A stretch of 36,392 nucleotides of DNA, from the NCBI GenBank assembly GCA_012521405.1, contig JAAYMK010000134.1:1-36392 (forward strand). The letters are read 5' to 3'. Of the stretch, positions 8,092 to 16,025 are shown piece after piece (the stretch's first letter is position 1; each line of letters starts with the position of its first letter). Origin of the DNA: Bacillota bacterium (GTDB lineage: Bacteria > Bacillota > Dethiobacteria > Dethiobacterales > Dethiobacteraceae). The notes under the pieces are model-generated. The model was given only the letters and a program-made list of their open reading frames with translations, made no database searches and had not been told where the DNA came from. A program made the translations under genes and the position numbers.

Positions 8092-8119
8092 GCGCGAATT
8101 TGGCAAGAAGATTTCACTC

Positions 8120-8149
8120 TTGCATTTTCTGGCCCATATCCGTTATACT
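8120..8149 (+). promoter_or_regulatory. Promoter for remA
   Basis: TTGCAT (8120-8125) and TATACT (8144-8149) are spaced by 18 bases, in the 120-base gap between yicC and remA. A short hairpin, GCAAGA (8103-8108) with TCTTGC (8118-8123), overlaps the -35 and has only a weak T tract, so it may attenuate read-through from yicC. Confidence 0.5.
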
Positions 8150-8211
8150 ATTAGCAGAGTTGGCAAAAAAAGCAGTTTTGCAATTGTTACCAACAAAAGG
8201 AGGTTCTAACG

Positions 8212-8481
8212 TTGCAAATAAAATTAATTAATATTGGCTTTGGCAACATCGTCTCGGCTAATCGCATTATTGCCATTGTAAGTCCGGAATCTGCCCCTAT
8301 AAAGCGCGTGATTACAGAAGCCAGGGATAGGGGAGTACTCATTGATGCAACTTATGGACGTAGGACTCGTGCAGTGATTATTACAGACAGCGGTCATGTG
8401 GTACTTTCTGCCGTGCAACCGGAAACTGTGAAGCATCGCCTCAATGCAAAAGAAAATATAGCTATGGAAGAAGAAGAATAA
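8212..8481 (+). CDS. remA: RemA-like DNA-binding regulator (DUF370)
   Basis: RemA in B. subtilis is a small DNA-binding activator that forms ring-like oligomers and switches on biofilm matrix and osmoprotection genes. The product has 89 residues and the family start [20 protein letters not shown], followed by [15 protein letters not shown] and [19 protein letters not shown], which form the conserved arginine-rich binding surface. The start is TTG at 8212, 8 bases after AAAGGAGG (8196-8203); no in-frame ATG fits. It appears to have its own promoter and leads into gmk (17 bases). Whether it controls biofilm genes in this organism cannot be told from the window. Confidence 0.92.
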   Translation: MQIKLINIGFGNIVSANRIIAIVSPESAPIKRVITEARDRGVLIDATYGRRTRAVIITDSGHVVLSAVQPETVKHRLNAKENIAMEEEE

Positions 8482-8498
8482 GCAACCGGAGGATCGTT

Positions 8499-9116
8499 GT
8501 GAGTCAGCATGGTTTACTTATCGTCATTTCCGGGCCATCCGGTGTAGGCAAGGGGACAGTTTGCCAGGCACTTTTAAGGAAAAAGGCAGATCTGGTTTTT
8601 TCCGTGTCAAAAACAACCCGTCAGCCGCGGCCCGGTGAAAAAGACGGTGTCAATTATTTTTTCGTAACGCCCGAGGAGTTTCAAAAATCTATTGCCGAGG
8701 GCGACTTTTTAGAGTATGCATGTGTTTATGACCACTATTACGGAACACCACGACGTGCTGTGGAAAGGATGCTGGCAGCCGGACGTGATGTTATTTTAGA
8801 GATTGATACCCAAGGCGCTCTCCAGGTTATGCAAACTTATCCTCAAGGGGTGTTTATCTTTCTTTTACCGCCTTCAGGTGCAGAACTACGGAGCCGCATT
8901 ATTAAACGCGGTACGGAAACAGAAGAAACATTAAAGAAAAGATTGGCAGCGGCAAAGAGTGAAATTGAGCTGGCCTATAAGTATCAGTATGTAATCGTTA
9001 ATGATCATGTAGAAACTGCGTGTGAACGTATTTGTGCCATTATCGAGGCAGAGAAAATGCGGGTGCTGCGCAATAAAGCATTAATTAATGCACTTGTTGA
9101 GGAGGTTAAAGCATGA
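8499..9116 (+). CDS. gmk: Guanylate kinase
   Basis: Converts GMP plus ATP to GDP in purine nucleotide metabolism, in the cytoplasm. The P-loop SGPSGVGKGT lies at about residues 11-20, then the GMP-binding part with SKTTRQPRPGEKDGVNYFF and EFLEYACVYDHYYGTPR, and the lid segment RIIKRGTETEE. It is 205 residues, the usual size. The start is GTG at 8499 after CCGGAGGAT; the overlapping TTG at 8497 runs straight into a stop. The stop overlaps the rpoZ start (ATGA), so the two are probably translationally coupled. Confidence 0.96.
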   Translation: MSQHGLLIVISGPSGVGKGTVCQALLRKKADLVFSVSKTTRQPRPGEKDGVNYFFVTPEEFQKSIAEGDFLEYACVYDHYYGTPRRAVERMLAAGRDVILEIDTQGALQVMQTYPQGVFIFLLPPSGAELRSRIIKRGTETEETLKKRLAAAKSEIELAYKYQYVIVNDHVETACERICAIIEAEKMRVLRNKALINALVEEVKA

Positions 9117-9319
9117 TTTATCCTTCCATTGATGACTTAATGCAAAAAGTGGACAGTAAATATACCCTTGTAATCGCAGCAGCTAAACGTGCCCGTATGA
9201 TTAATAACGGCGATCCCAAGCTAGTGGAAACCACATCGCAAAAAGATGTTTCCATTGCTTTGGAAGAAATTGCGGCGGGAAAAATCGGCTATGAAATTTC
9301 CAAAAAACAATCAGAATGA
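9113..9319 (+). CDS. rpoZ: RNA polymerase omega subunit
   Basis: Omega assists folding and assembly of the beta-prime subunit of RNA polymerase. The 68-residue product begins MIYPSIDDLMQKVDSKYTLV and contains AAKRARMINNG and the later IALEEIAAGKIGYE helix that define the family. The ATG overlaps the gmk stop by four bases, with GAGGAGG (9100-9106) inside the end of gmk as its ribosome site. It follows gmk and precedes coaBC, as in most Firmicutes. Confidence 0.95.
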   Translation: MIYPSIDDLMQKVDSKYTLVIAAAKRARMINNGDPKLVETTSQKDVSIALEEIAAGKIGYEISKKQSE

Positions 9320-10538
9320 TACCGCCATTTTGGCGGGAAAATCTATCCTGCTTGGGATTACCGGCGGCATTGCTGCCTATAAAGCGGCAGAACTCTGCCG
9401 ACTTTTTGTCAAGGCAGGTGCCACGGTACGGGTGGTAATGACAACGGCTGCTAAAGAATTTATTTCCCCATTGACATTGCAGACTTTAAGCAAGCATCAA
9501 GTTTATGATGATTTGTTTGCCGCTACCAAGCGCTACACAGTTGAACATGTGGCACTAACCAAAGCAGCCGACCTTTTCGTGGTGGCACCGGCTACAGCAA
9601 ATACCATTGGTAAAATTGCCGCCGGCATTGCCGACAACTTGCTGACCACTACTATTTTAGCGGCCCGTTGCCCGGTTTTATTGGCTCCGGCCATGAATAC
9701 ATATATGTACAAACATCCGGCGCAACAAGAAAACCTGCGTAAATTAAAAGCCTGGGGCTACCATTTAGTAGAGCCGGTGGCCGGCGAACTGGCCTGCGGT
9801 GAAACGGGGGCAGGGAAAATGGCTGCGGTGGAAGAAATTTTTGCCGCTGCCTGCCGTTTGTTGCAGGAAAATACTGCTTGGCAGGGTCTAAAAGTATTAA
9901 TCACCGCCGGTCCAACCCGTGAAGCCATAGATCCCATCCGTTTTCTAAGTAATCATTCCAGCGGCAAAATGGGCTATGCCTTGGCGGAGGTTGCTTTGAC
10001 ATGGGGTGCCGCCGTGACGCTGGTTTCCGGGCCCACTCACATTGAACCACCTCCAGGGGTTGAATTTGTGCAAGTCACCACGGCACAAGAGATGTATAAA
10101 GCAGTCCTGCAACATTTTGACAGCTCCCATGTGGTCATTAAAACTGCCGCCGTTGCCGATTACAGGCCTGCCGTAACACACAAGGAAAAACTTAAAAAAG
10201 GCGAAACTTTAACCCTTGAGTTGGTACCAAACCCTGATATCTTAGCAGAATTGGGGAAAAGGAAAAAACAGCAAATCTTAATCGGCTTTGCTGCCGAAAC
10301 AAATAACATCGAACGTAACGCTATAGCAAAACTAAAACAAAAAAACCTGGATTTCATTGTGGCCAATGATGTCACCCAGGAAGGAGCAGGATTTAATACC
10401 GATACCAATCAGGTACAGATTTTTTATGCCGACGGGAGCAGGAAACGCTTGGGATTAATGACAAAAAAGGAATTGGCCGCCTACCTGTTGCAAGAAATTG
10501 AGCTGCTCCGCAAGCAAAGAAATTTCATCGTCAATTAA
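9291..10538 (+). CDS. coaBC: Bifunctional phosphopantothenoylcysteine decarboxylase / synthase
   Basis: Catalyses two steps of coenzyme A synthesis: CTP-dependent joining of cysteine to 4'-phosphopantothenate, then FMN-dependent decarboxylation to 4'-phosphopantetheine. The N-terminal CoaC flavoprotein domain shows GITGGIAAYKAAEL, a catalytic His in VEHVALT, PAMNTYMY and the Cys in ELACGETGAGKMA. The C-terminal CoaB domain shows ITAGPTREAIDPIRFLSN and HSSGKMGYALAE, and the Lys of KEKLKKGE. The start is uncertain. ATG 9291, used here, overlaps rpoZ by 29 bases and has only a weak purine-rich site; TTG 9330 would give the family-typical start MAGKSILLGITGG but lacks any ribosome site. About 400-415 residues either way. 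Confidence 0.94.
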   Translation: MKFPKNNQNDTAILAGKSILLGITGGIAAYKAAELCRLFVKAGATVRVVMTTAAKEFISPLTLQTLSKHQVYDDLFAATKRYTVEHVALTKAADLFVVAPATANTIGKIAAGIADNLLTTTILAARCPVLLAPAMNTYMYKHPAQQENLRKLKAWGYHLVEPVAGELACGETGAGKMAAVEEIFAAACRLLQENTAWQGLKVLITAGPTREAIDPIRFLSNHSSGKMGYALAEVALTWGAAVTLVSGPTHIEPPPGVEFVQVTTAQEMYKAVLQHFDSSHVVIKTAAVADYRPAVTHKEKLKKGETLTLELVPNPDILAELGKRKKQQILIGFAAETNNIERNAIAKLKQKNLDFIVANDVTQEGAGFNTDTNQVQIFYADGSRKRLGLMTKKELAAYLLQEIELLRKQRNFIVN

Positions 10539-10553
10539 GTTAAACTTGTTGCA

Positions 10554-10596
10554 AAAGCTTGCTGAAAATGATAGCAAGCTTTCTTGTCTTTTTTTT
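10554..10596 (+). terminator. Rho-independent terminator after coaBC
   Basis: AAAGCTTGCT (10554-10563) pairs perfectly with AGCAAGCTTT (10573-10582) around a 9-base loop, followed by CTTGTC and eight T residues. It closes the yicC-coaBC group. Confidence 0.93.
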
Positions 10597-10601
10597 GTGG
10601 G

Positions 10602-10721
10602 GGAGGAATTATAAATATGACTGCCTTGACTTGCTTTCTCTCTTACCAATGGGGGTATTAAAGGTTAAATTTACGGGGCGGGCAGGATAGCAGGCCCCTG
10701 GAAGTGTGGTGGCACCCTAAA
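10602..10721 (+). other. Unassigned intergenic stretch with possible degenerate T-box-like remnant
   Basis: This lies between the coaBC terminator and the minus-strand spoIIM terminator. It contains a strong ribosome-site sequence leading a 14-codon frame, a GC-rich imperfect hairpin (GGGGC, then GCCCC, about 10675-10697), and GTGGTGGCACCC (about 10706-10717), which recalls the T-box antiterminator core (GGTGG then ACC). No full stem I or specifier region is visible, and no plus-strand gene follows, so if it was ever a T-box it is a remnant. I make no functional assignment. Confidence 0.2.
10617..10661 (+). CDS. Possible 14-codon leader-type peptide
   Basis: An ATG preceded by GGGGGAGGAATT opens a frame of 14 codons (MTALTCFLSYQWGY) ending in TAA. 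The ribosome site is strong, but the peptide is tiny and no plus-strand gene lies downstream, so it may be chance or a relic of a lost gene's leader. Confidence 0.15.
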   Translation: MTALTCFLSYQWGY

Positions 10722-10723
10722 GA

Positions 10724-10757
10724 ACAAAAAAGACGCTCTAAAAAGTGAAGCGCCTTT
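10724..10757 (-). terminator. Terminator of the spoIIM-like gene
   Basis: On the minus strand AAAG-CGCT (10757-10749) pairs with AGCG-CTTT (10737-10729) with one internal mismatch and an 11-base loop, followed by a T-run (complement of 10726-10731) and further Ts. It begins 25 bases after the stop codon at 10783. Confidence 0.7.
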
Positions 10758-10782
10758 CTTGCTGTAGTTAGTTTTCCAATAG

Positions 10783-11391
10783 TTATAAATAAAAAGCCAA
10801 GAAAACAGGTGTGACAAAAGCTTCTATCAAAGCTGCTATGGCTAAAAGCACAAGAAGATAAGGTAGGGATAAAATCATTTCCGCAAAAATTCTACGCAGG
10901 GTATGCGCCCGGGACATATTTGGCAAGGGAAAAATCACATGGTAACCCAGTTTTAACCCCAAGGCCACACTGAGGAAAAAAGCAGGCAATTCAAACATAC
11001 CGTGGGGAACAATCCCGGCAATTAAATAGGGGATAGTCGCTTTGCCCTGTTGGGCAAGGTGAAAAGTTACTAAACCTAAAACAGAACCGTTGGCTATGGC
11101 GGAAAATAAGGAAGGTATGCCGAGAATAATGCCTAAAAAACTAACATAAAGGACGGCGGAAACATTTCTTATAAAATAAAAGAAAGACATTTGCAGGGGA
11201 GAGATTTCTCTGGTTTCGTTTCCCAATTCCGCCAAAACAGTTTGAAAAATTTCCTCAATCATGTTTAAGAATTCCGGGTCCTGGGATAAAGAAAAATATG
11301 TTAAAATAAATCCACCCAGAAAGAAAAAGACGGCCAAAAGCAGCCAGGAACGATTTTCTTTTAAGGTTAAGATAAAATATTCCAGTTTCAT
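10783..11391 (-). CDS. spoIIM: SpoIIM-like membrane protein (DUF95 family)
   Basis: SpoIIM, with SpoIID and SpoIIP, forms the complex that drives forespore engulfment. The 202-residue product has the family profile: a short N-terminal tail, a first helix at about 15-33, a soluble segment, then helices near 77-100, 103-120, 130-150 and 175-198. The diagnostic segment GIVPHGMFELPAFFLS is present, and that Glu-Leu-Pro pattern is typical of DUF95. ATG 11391-11389 follows GAGGAGG. DUF95 also includes non-sporulation members, so the exact SpoIIM role is inferred; spoIID and spoIIP are not in the window. The gene is absent from this position in B. subtilis, where coaBC is followed directly by priA. 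Confidence 0.8.
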   Translation of the reverse strand: MKLEYFILTLKENRSWLLLAVFFFLGGFILTYFSLSQDPEFLNMIEEIFQTVLAELGNETREISPLQMSFFYFIRNVSAVLYVSFLGIILGIPSLFSAIANGSVLGLVTFHLAQQGKATIPYLIAGIVPHGMFELPAFFLSVALGLKLGYHVIFPLPNMSRAHTLRRIFAEMILSLPYLLVLLAIAALIEAFVTPVFLAFYL

Positions 11392-11409
11392 GACCTACCT
11401 CCTCATTTA

Positions 11410-11439
11410 ATTATACTGCCAAGCAATGTACTTTGGCAA
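11410..11439 (-). promoter_or_regulatory. Promoter of the spoIIM-like gene with overlapping palindrome
   Basis: On the minus strand TTGCCA (11439-11434) and TATAAT (11415-11410) are 18 bases apart, a good sigma-A match. The predicted start falls close to the ribosome site, leaving a very short leader. TGCCAA (11417-11422) and TTGGCA (11433-11438), spaced by 10 bases, form an inverted repeat across the spacer and -35. It could be an operator or only a by-product of the promoter sequence. Confidence 0.5.
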
Positions 11440-11518
11440 GAAATTAAGGTCATGGAGGAAACAAGGGAAAAGAGTGTCCGCATTTTCAGAATTTGAATTA
11501 TTTTTAACGGAGGAAGCT

Positions 11519-13711
11519 GTGGGAAAATATGCAGATGTGATTGTAAAAATTCATAATTTACCTGAGGATCACCCTTTTACTTACCGTGTACCTGACCATT
11601 TAAACATAGCTGTGGGTAGCCGTGTGATCGTGCCTTTCGGGACACGCCGCCTGCCCGGTTACTGTGTAAAAATTTCTTCTACGCCGGGCCATCATAATCT
11701 GAAAAAAATTAAAGAAATAGTGCGGGTTGTGGACGAGGAACCTCTCTTAACGGAAGAATTAATTCACTTGGCTGCTTGGGGAGCCAAACGCTATTTGTGT
11801 GCACAAATTGACTTTTTAGAAGCAATGATTCCTGCCGGTTTGCCTGCCGGAAAAACTTTGCGGGCAAAAACACTTTTAGTGGCGGAATTGACTGCAGCGG
11901 CAAAAACAGCCAAGGCCAGAGGGGAAAAGCAAAAACTTGCTCTTGCACTGCTGGCGGAAAAAGGCCCCCAGACATTGGTTTCCTTGGCGAAAAAGGGCAT
12001 TGGCGCATCTACGGTACGCAGTCTGGAGAAAAACGGTTGGGTAATAATTAAAGAAAAAAAAATCTACCGAAATCCATTGTCCCCTCTGGAGGTGGCGCCT
12101 CAAGAGCCCTTACCGTTGACTCAGGAGCAAAGCTTTGCGTTGAAAAGGATTTTCGACCAAAACAATTTACAGCCGGTTCTTTTATTTGGCGTTACCGGCA
12201 GCGGAAAAACTGAAGTGTATTTGCAAGCCATTGCGGAAATGATGCAACAGGGTAAAAGCAGTATCGTTTTAGTGCCGGAGATTGCCTTGACACCACAAAT
12301 GGTAGAACGTTTTTGTGCCCGTTTCGGTGAGCGGGTGGCCGTTTTACACAGTCGCTTATCAGCAGGGGAACGTTTTGATGAATGGTGCCGGATTAAAAAT
12401 AATGAAGCCCATGTGGTGATTGGGGCCCGTTCCGCCGTCTTTGCGCCGGTGGAAAATTTAGGTTTAATTATACTGGATGAAGAACATGAGACCAGTTATA
12501 AACAGGAGGAAACGCCACGTTATCATGCCCGGGAAGTTGCCCTGTGGCGCGCACAACAACATGGAGCAAAAGTGGTACTAGGCAGTGCCACACCGTCTCT
12601 GGAATCCTTTTTTAAAGCAGAAAAGGGAGAATATGAGCTTGTCTGTTTGTCGCAACGCATTGCCGGTCGACCTTTGCCACCGGTGGAAATAGTTGATATG
12701 CGTCAGGAATTAAAGGACGGCAATAAAAGTGTTTTCAGCCGGGCGTTAAGTCAAAGTATTGCAGAAACGCTCTCTTCAGGCAGACAAGCCATTATTTTGT
12801 TAAACCGCCGCGGTTATGCAACATTTGTGCTCTGCCGGGAATGTGGACATGTCATGCGCTGCCCGGCATGTAATGTGTCTTTAAAATATCACAGTGTGAC
12901 ACAAAAGCTTTGTTGTCATTATTGTGACCATCAAGAAGTTTACCCTCATGTTTGTCCTGTTTGTGGCGGGCGCTATATCCGCCATTTTGGCACCGGAACA
13001 CAAAAAGTTGCCGAAGAATTACTTCGCCTTTTTCCGGAGGCACGTGTCGTCAGATTGGATGCGGATACTACTGCTCGCAAGGGTCAGCACCAAAAAATTT
13101 TGCACAGTTTTAAAGCGGGTAAAGCCAATGTTTTGGTGGGGACACAAATGGTGGCTAAAGGGCTAGATTTTCCCCATGTTACCCTGGTGGGTGTCATAAC
13201 TGCCGATACAGCACTAAATTTACCAGATTTCCGTGCCGGTGAACGCACTTTTCAGTTACTGACGCAGGTGGCGGGGCGAGCCGGCAGAGGCAACAATGCC
13301 GGTAAAGTAGTGGTGCAGACATATGCACCGGACCATTATGCCATTCAGGCGGCAAAAAATCATGACTATGAAACTTTTTACCGGGAGGAAAGCACTAAAC
13401 GAAAAGAATTGTCCTATCCACCATATAGTTTTTTTGTGCGCCTCTTGGTGAGTGGTACGCAAGAAGGTAGTGTTGTGGACGCCTGCTCATTCTTGGAGAA
13501 CTTTTTAAGCGGCAAATGTACTGTACTAGGGCCTTCTCCTTGCCCCCTGGAAAAAGTCCGGGGACGCTACCGTTGGCAACTAATTCTCAGCGGTTTGCAG
13601 TTAGAACAGCTTTTGACAATTGGAGAAGCCACCGCCCGTGACTTTCAAAGCAGTCCTTTTGCCGGCAGCGTACGTTTGTCACTGGACGTGGAGCCGCAAA
13701 GTTTATTATAA
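11519..13711 (+). CDS. priA: Primosomal protein N' (PriA), replication restart helicase
   Basis: PriA recognises stalled forks and reloads the replicative helicase; it is a 3'-5' superfamily 2 DNA helicase. The N-terminal 3'BD domain shows YADVIVKIHN and FTYRVPDHLN with RVIVPFGTRRLPGY. Walker A is GVTGSGKTEVYL near residue 224, DEEH lies in ILDEEHETSYKQEE, and a zinc-binding segment starting CRECGHVMRCPACN holds eight Cys (two sites) near 440-480. Helicase motifs GTQMVAKGLDFPHV and QVAGRAGRG follow. The GTG start at 11519 follows GGAGG with a 5-base gap and gives the normal N-terminus and 730 residues; an ATG 31 codons upstream adds an unrelated tail with no ribosome site. Confidence 0.95.
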   Translation: MGKYADVIVKIHNLPEDHPFTYRVPDHLNIAVGSRVIVPFGTRRLPGYCVKISSTPGHHNLKKIKEIVRVVDEEPLLTEELIHLAAWGAKRYLCAQIDFLEAMIPAGLPAGKTLRAKTLLVAELTAAAKTAKARGEKQKLALALLAEKGPQTLVSLAKKGIGASTVRSLEKNGWVIIKEKKIYRNPLSPLEVAPQEPLPLTQEQSFALKRIFDQNNLQPVLLFGVTGSGKTEVYLQAIAEMMQQGKSSIVLVPEIALTPQMVERFCARFGERVAVLHSRLSAGERFDEWCRIKNNEAHVVIGARSAVFAPVENLGLIILDEEHETSYKQEETPRYHAREVALWRAQQHGAKVVLGSATPSLESFFKAEKGEYELVCLSQRIAGRPLPPVEIVDMRQELKDGNKSVFSRALSQSIAETLSSGRQAIILLNRRGYATFVLCRECGHVMRCPACNVSLKYHSVTQKLCCHYCDHQEVYPHVCPVCGGRYIRHFGTGTQKVAEELLRLFPEARVVRLDADTTARKGQHQKILHSFKAGKANVLVGTQMVAKGLDFPHVTLVGVITADTALNLPDFRAGERTFQLLTQVAGRAGRGNNAGKVVVQTYAPDHYAIQAAKNHDYETFYREESTKRKELSYPPYSFFVRLLVSGTQEGSVVDACSFLENFLSGKCTVLGPSPCPLEKVRGRYRWQLILSGLQLEQLLTIGEATARDFQSSPFAGSVRLSLDVEPQSLL

Positions 13712-13794
13712 TATAATGATAGTTAAATTTTTTCTTGATAAAATAGATTTAGCCGGTACGCAACGGCCGGTAGCTCAGGAAGGATGGAAACTAC

Positions 13795-14271
13795 ATGGCA
13801 ATTCGTAAGATACGTAAAAATCAGGACCCGGTGCTACGGGAAAAAGCAAAAGCAATCAAGAAAATTACACCGCCCATTCTTAAGCTTTTGGATGATATGG
13901 CAGAAACTATGTATGCAGCAAACGGTGTAGGGCTAGCTGCCCCGCAAATAGGCATTAGTAAGCGTCTTGTAGTCATTGATGTTCAGGATGAAAATGGTTT
14001 ACTCAAGTTAATTAACCCGGTAATTACAGATAAAAAAGGTGCTGAAGTGGCTATAGAAGGCTGTTTAAGTTTTCCCGGTCTTGCCGGGGAAGTAGAGCGG
14101 GCTGAGGAAGTAATAGTAAAAGCGCTGGATCCTGAAGGCAAAGAATTGGTAATTGCCGCCACGGGACTTTTAGCCAGAGCTTTGCAACATGAAATTGATC
14201 ATCTTGACGGGATTTTATTTCTCGATCGCGCTCTACGCATTATAGAACAAGAAGCACAACGTCAGGAGTAG
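13795..14271 (+). CDS. def: Peptide deformylase
   Basis: Removes the formyl group from the N-terminal methionine of new proteins using a bound metal ion, usually Fe2+. All three motifs are intact: GVGLAAPQIG (near residue 43), EGCLSFPG with the metal-binding Cys (about 90), and QHEIDHLDG with the two metal-binding His and catalytic Glu (about 131-139). The length is 158 residues, in the short type-1 range. ATG 13795 follows AGGAAGGA. It lies next to fmt, the gene for the opposite reaction, with stop and start two bases apart, so the pair is likely co-translated. Confidence 0.97.
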   Translation: MAIRKIRKNQDPVLREKAKAIKKITPPILKLLDDMAETMYAANGVGLAAPQIGISKRLVVIDVQDENGLLKLINPVITDKKGAEVAIEGCLSFPGLAGEVERAEEVIVKALDPEGKELVIAATGLLARALQHEIDHLDGILFLDRALRIIEQEAQRQE

Positions 14272-14273
14272 TA

Positions 14274-15227
14274 ATGATGGAAAAGCAAACAAAAATTGTT
14301 TTTATGGGAACACCTGATTTTGCCGTAGCAGCCCTTGAGGCTCTCAATGAAATGTTTACTGTGGTAGCAGTAGTCACACAACCGGACCGACCTGCCGGAC
14401 GCGGGCAAAAATTAACCCCACCCCCGGTAAAAATTGCAGCCCAAAAAATGCAGTTGCCGGTTTTGCAGCCGCAAAAAATTAACACACAGGAATTTATCGC
14501 AAAACTTGCCGCTTTAGGGCCCGATTATATTGTCACTGCCGCTTTTGGCCGGCTTCTGCCGCCTGAAATTTTACAAATACCGCATTTGGCGCCACTCAAT
14601 ATCCACGCTTCTTTACTACCGGCATATCGCGGTGCCGCACCTATTCAGCGTGCCATTATGAACGGTGAAAAAGAGACAGGAATCACAATCATGCTCATGG
14701 ACGAGGGCATGGATACAGGGGACATTATTCTGCAAGAGGCCATCCCCATTGGTGATTTTGATACTGCGGGTACGCTACATGATAAACTGGCAGAGTTAGG
14801 GGCAAAGCTGATTATACGTGCCATTAAAGCTATTAATAAAGGAAATTTTACCCGTAAAAAGCAGGTGGATTCGCTGGCCACTTATGCCGCGCCAGTGCAG
14901 AAAAAAGAAGCAAAAATCTGCTGGAACCGGGATGCTGTAATGATTCATAATCTTGTGCGCAGTCTGAATCCTTGGCCGGGAGCGTATACTGAACTTAATG
15001 GTCGCCGGCTTAAAATCTGGGAAGGTATGCCTACCGCAGATCAAGGCGCACCGTGCGGCAGTGTGCTGGCTGTGGAAAAAGATGCGATTGTTGTTGCTGC
15101 CGGAAAGGGCGCATATCGGATAACAAAGTTACAACTGCAAGGGAAAAGAGCCATGGATACCGGTGATTTCCTCCGCGGTTATCCTATAAAAACCGGAACT
15201 ATCCTTGGAAATCCAGCAGATATTTAG
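14274..15227 (+). CDS. fmt: Methionyl-tRNA formyltransferase
   Basis: Adds a formyl group from 10-formyltetrahydrofolate to Met-tRNA(fMet) for translation initiation. The N-terminal Rossmann-like domain starts IVFMGTPDFAVAALEAL, with the catalytic segment IHASLLPAYRGAAPIQRAI containing the Asn/His/Asp-type core (NIHASLLP) and then GITIMLMDEGMDTGDI. A C-terminal OB-fold tRNA-binding domain begins around residue 210 (DAVMIHNLVRSLNPWPGAY). It is 317 residues, the usual length. The ATG follows AGGAG; a second ATG sits immediately after it. Downstream is the DUF116 gene. Confidence 0.97.
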   Translation: MMEKQTKIVFMGTPDFAVAALEALNEMFTVVAVVTQPDRPAGRGQKLTPPPVKIAAQKMQLPVLQPQKINTQEFIAKLAALGPDYIVTAAFGRLLPPEILQIPHLAPLNIHASLLPAYRGAAPIQRAIMNGEKETGITIMLMDEGMDTGDIILQEAIPIGDFDTAGTLHDKLAELGAKLIIRAIKAINKGNFTRKKQVDSLATYAAPVQKKEAKICWNRDAVMIHNLVRSLNPWPGAYTELNGRRLKIWEGMPTADQGAPCGSVLAVEKDAIVVAAGKGAYRITKLQLQGKRAMDTGDFLRGYPIKTGTILGNPADI

Positions 15228-15254
15228 TAAAATAGACTGCAGGAGGAATTTTTT

Positions 15255-16025
15255 GTGACGAAAAAAAGATTGTATTTAGGACTTTTAGCAGCCAGTATGC
15301 TGCTGTTGGCCGGGGTAATTTTCTACCTTTGGCTGTCATTTTCCCGTCACGACTTGGGCGTGTTACGCTACATTTCCTATGTGGCCGTAGGGGTAGTTTT
15401 ATTGGCCCTCATCGTGGTGGTTTTGGGTTATGCAGGCATAATGTTGTCTTTAATTTCCGCTAAAGATATAAAAATCTTTAAAAAACCAATAACATTTACA
15501 CTGTCCTTACTCTACCCGGTTGTCTTATGGTTGGGCAAGTTTTTTAGAATTACGCAAGATAAAATCCAGCGTTCTTTTGTGGAAGTCAACAATCAATTGG
15601 TCCGGGCCAGGCAGGGAAAAATTCCTGCCGGGAAACTACTGGTTTTGTTGCCCCATTGTTTACAGGTTGCAGATTGTAACAGGCGGGTAACCATTGACAC
15701 AAACAACTGTCTTCGCTGTGGACGGTGTGATGTGGGGAAGATTTTAGAGCTTTGCGAACGCTATGGTGTGCATCTATGTATTGCCACCGGCGGTACCATT
15801 GCCCGTGATGCAGTAAAAAAACTGCGGCCCAAGGCCATTGTTGCCGTTGCCTGTGAACGCGATCTTACCAGTGGTATTTTGGATTGTATCCCTCTGCCTG
15901 TTCTGGGCGTTACCAATGAACGCCCCAATGGGCCTTGTTTTAACACACAAGTAAGTATTGAAGCCGTGGAAAAGGCTATACTATTCTTTACTCAGGGAGG
16001 GAAGGTCGATGGTGTTTTTACCTGA
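15255..16025 (+). CDS. DUF116 family membrane-anchored cysteine-rich protein
   Basis: Function unknown. The N-terminal part carries two or three membrane helices (about 6-30, 38-66 and possibly 84-100). The soluble part holds conserved Cys: LPHCLQ, ADCNRR, a ferredoxin-like NCLRCGRCDVG, then LCERYGVHLC and VACERDLTSGI. These patterns define DUF116, a family proposed to bind a metal or Fe-S cluster. The GTG start at 15255 follows AGGAGGAA. The gene's end overlaps the next gene by 17 bases, suggesting translational coupling with the zinc peptidase. DUF116 genes are often found near fmt in Clostridia, but the role there is unknown. Confidence 0.88.
   Translation: MTKKRLYLGLLAASMLLLAGVIFYLWLSFSRHDLGVLRYISYVAVGVVLLALIVVVLGYAGIMLSLISAKDIKIFKKPITFTLSLLYPVVLWLGKFFRITQDKIQRSFVEVNNQLVRARQGKIPAGKLLVLLPHCLQVADCNRRVTIDTNNCLRCGRCDVGKILELCERYGVHLCIATGGTIARDAVKKLRPKAIVAVACERDLTSGILDCIPLPVLGVTNERPNGPCFNTQVSIEAVEKAILFFTQGGKVDGVFT

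Noticed and set aside
13765-13788. Sequence resembling a tRNA 5' half (GGCCGGTAGCTCAG)
   Set aside because: No anticodon arm, T-arm or matching acceptor strand follows; the stretch leads directly into the def ribosome site and start.
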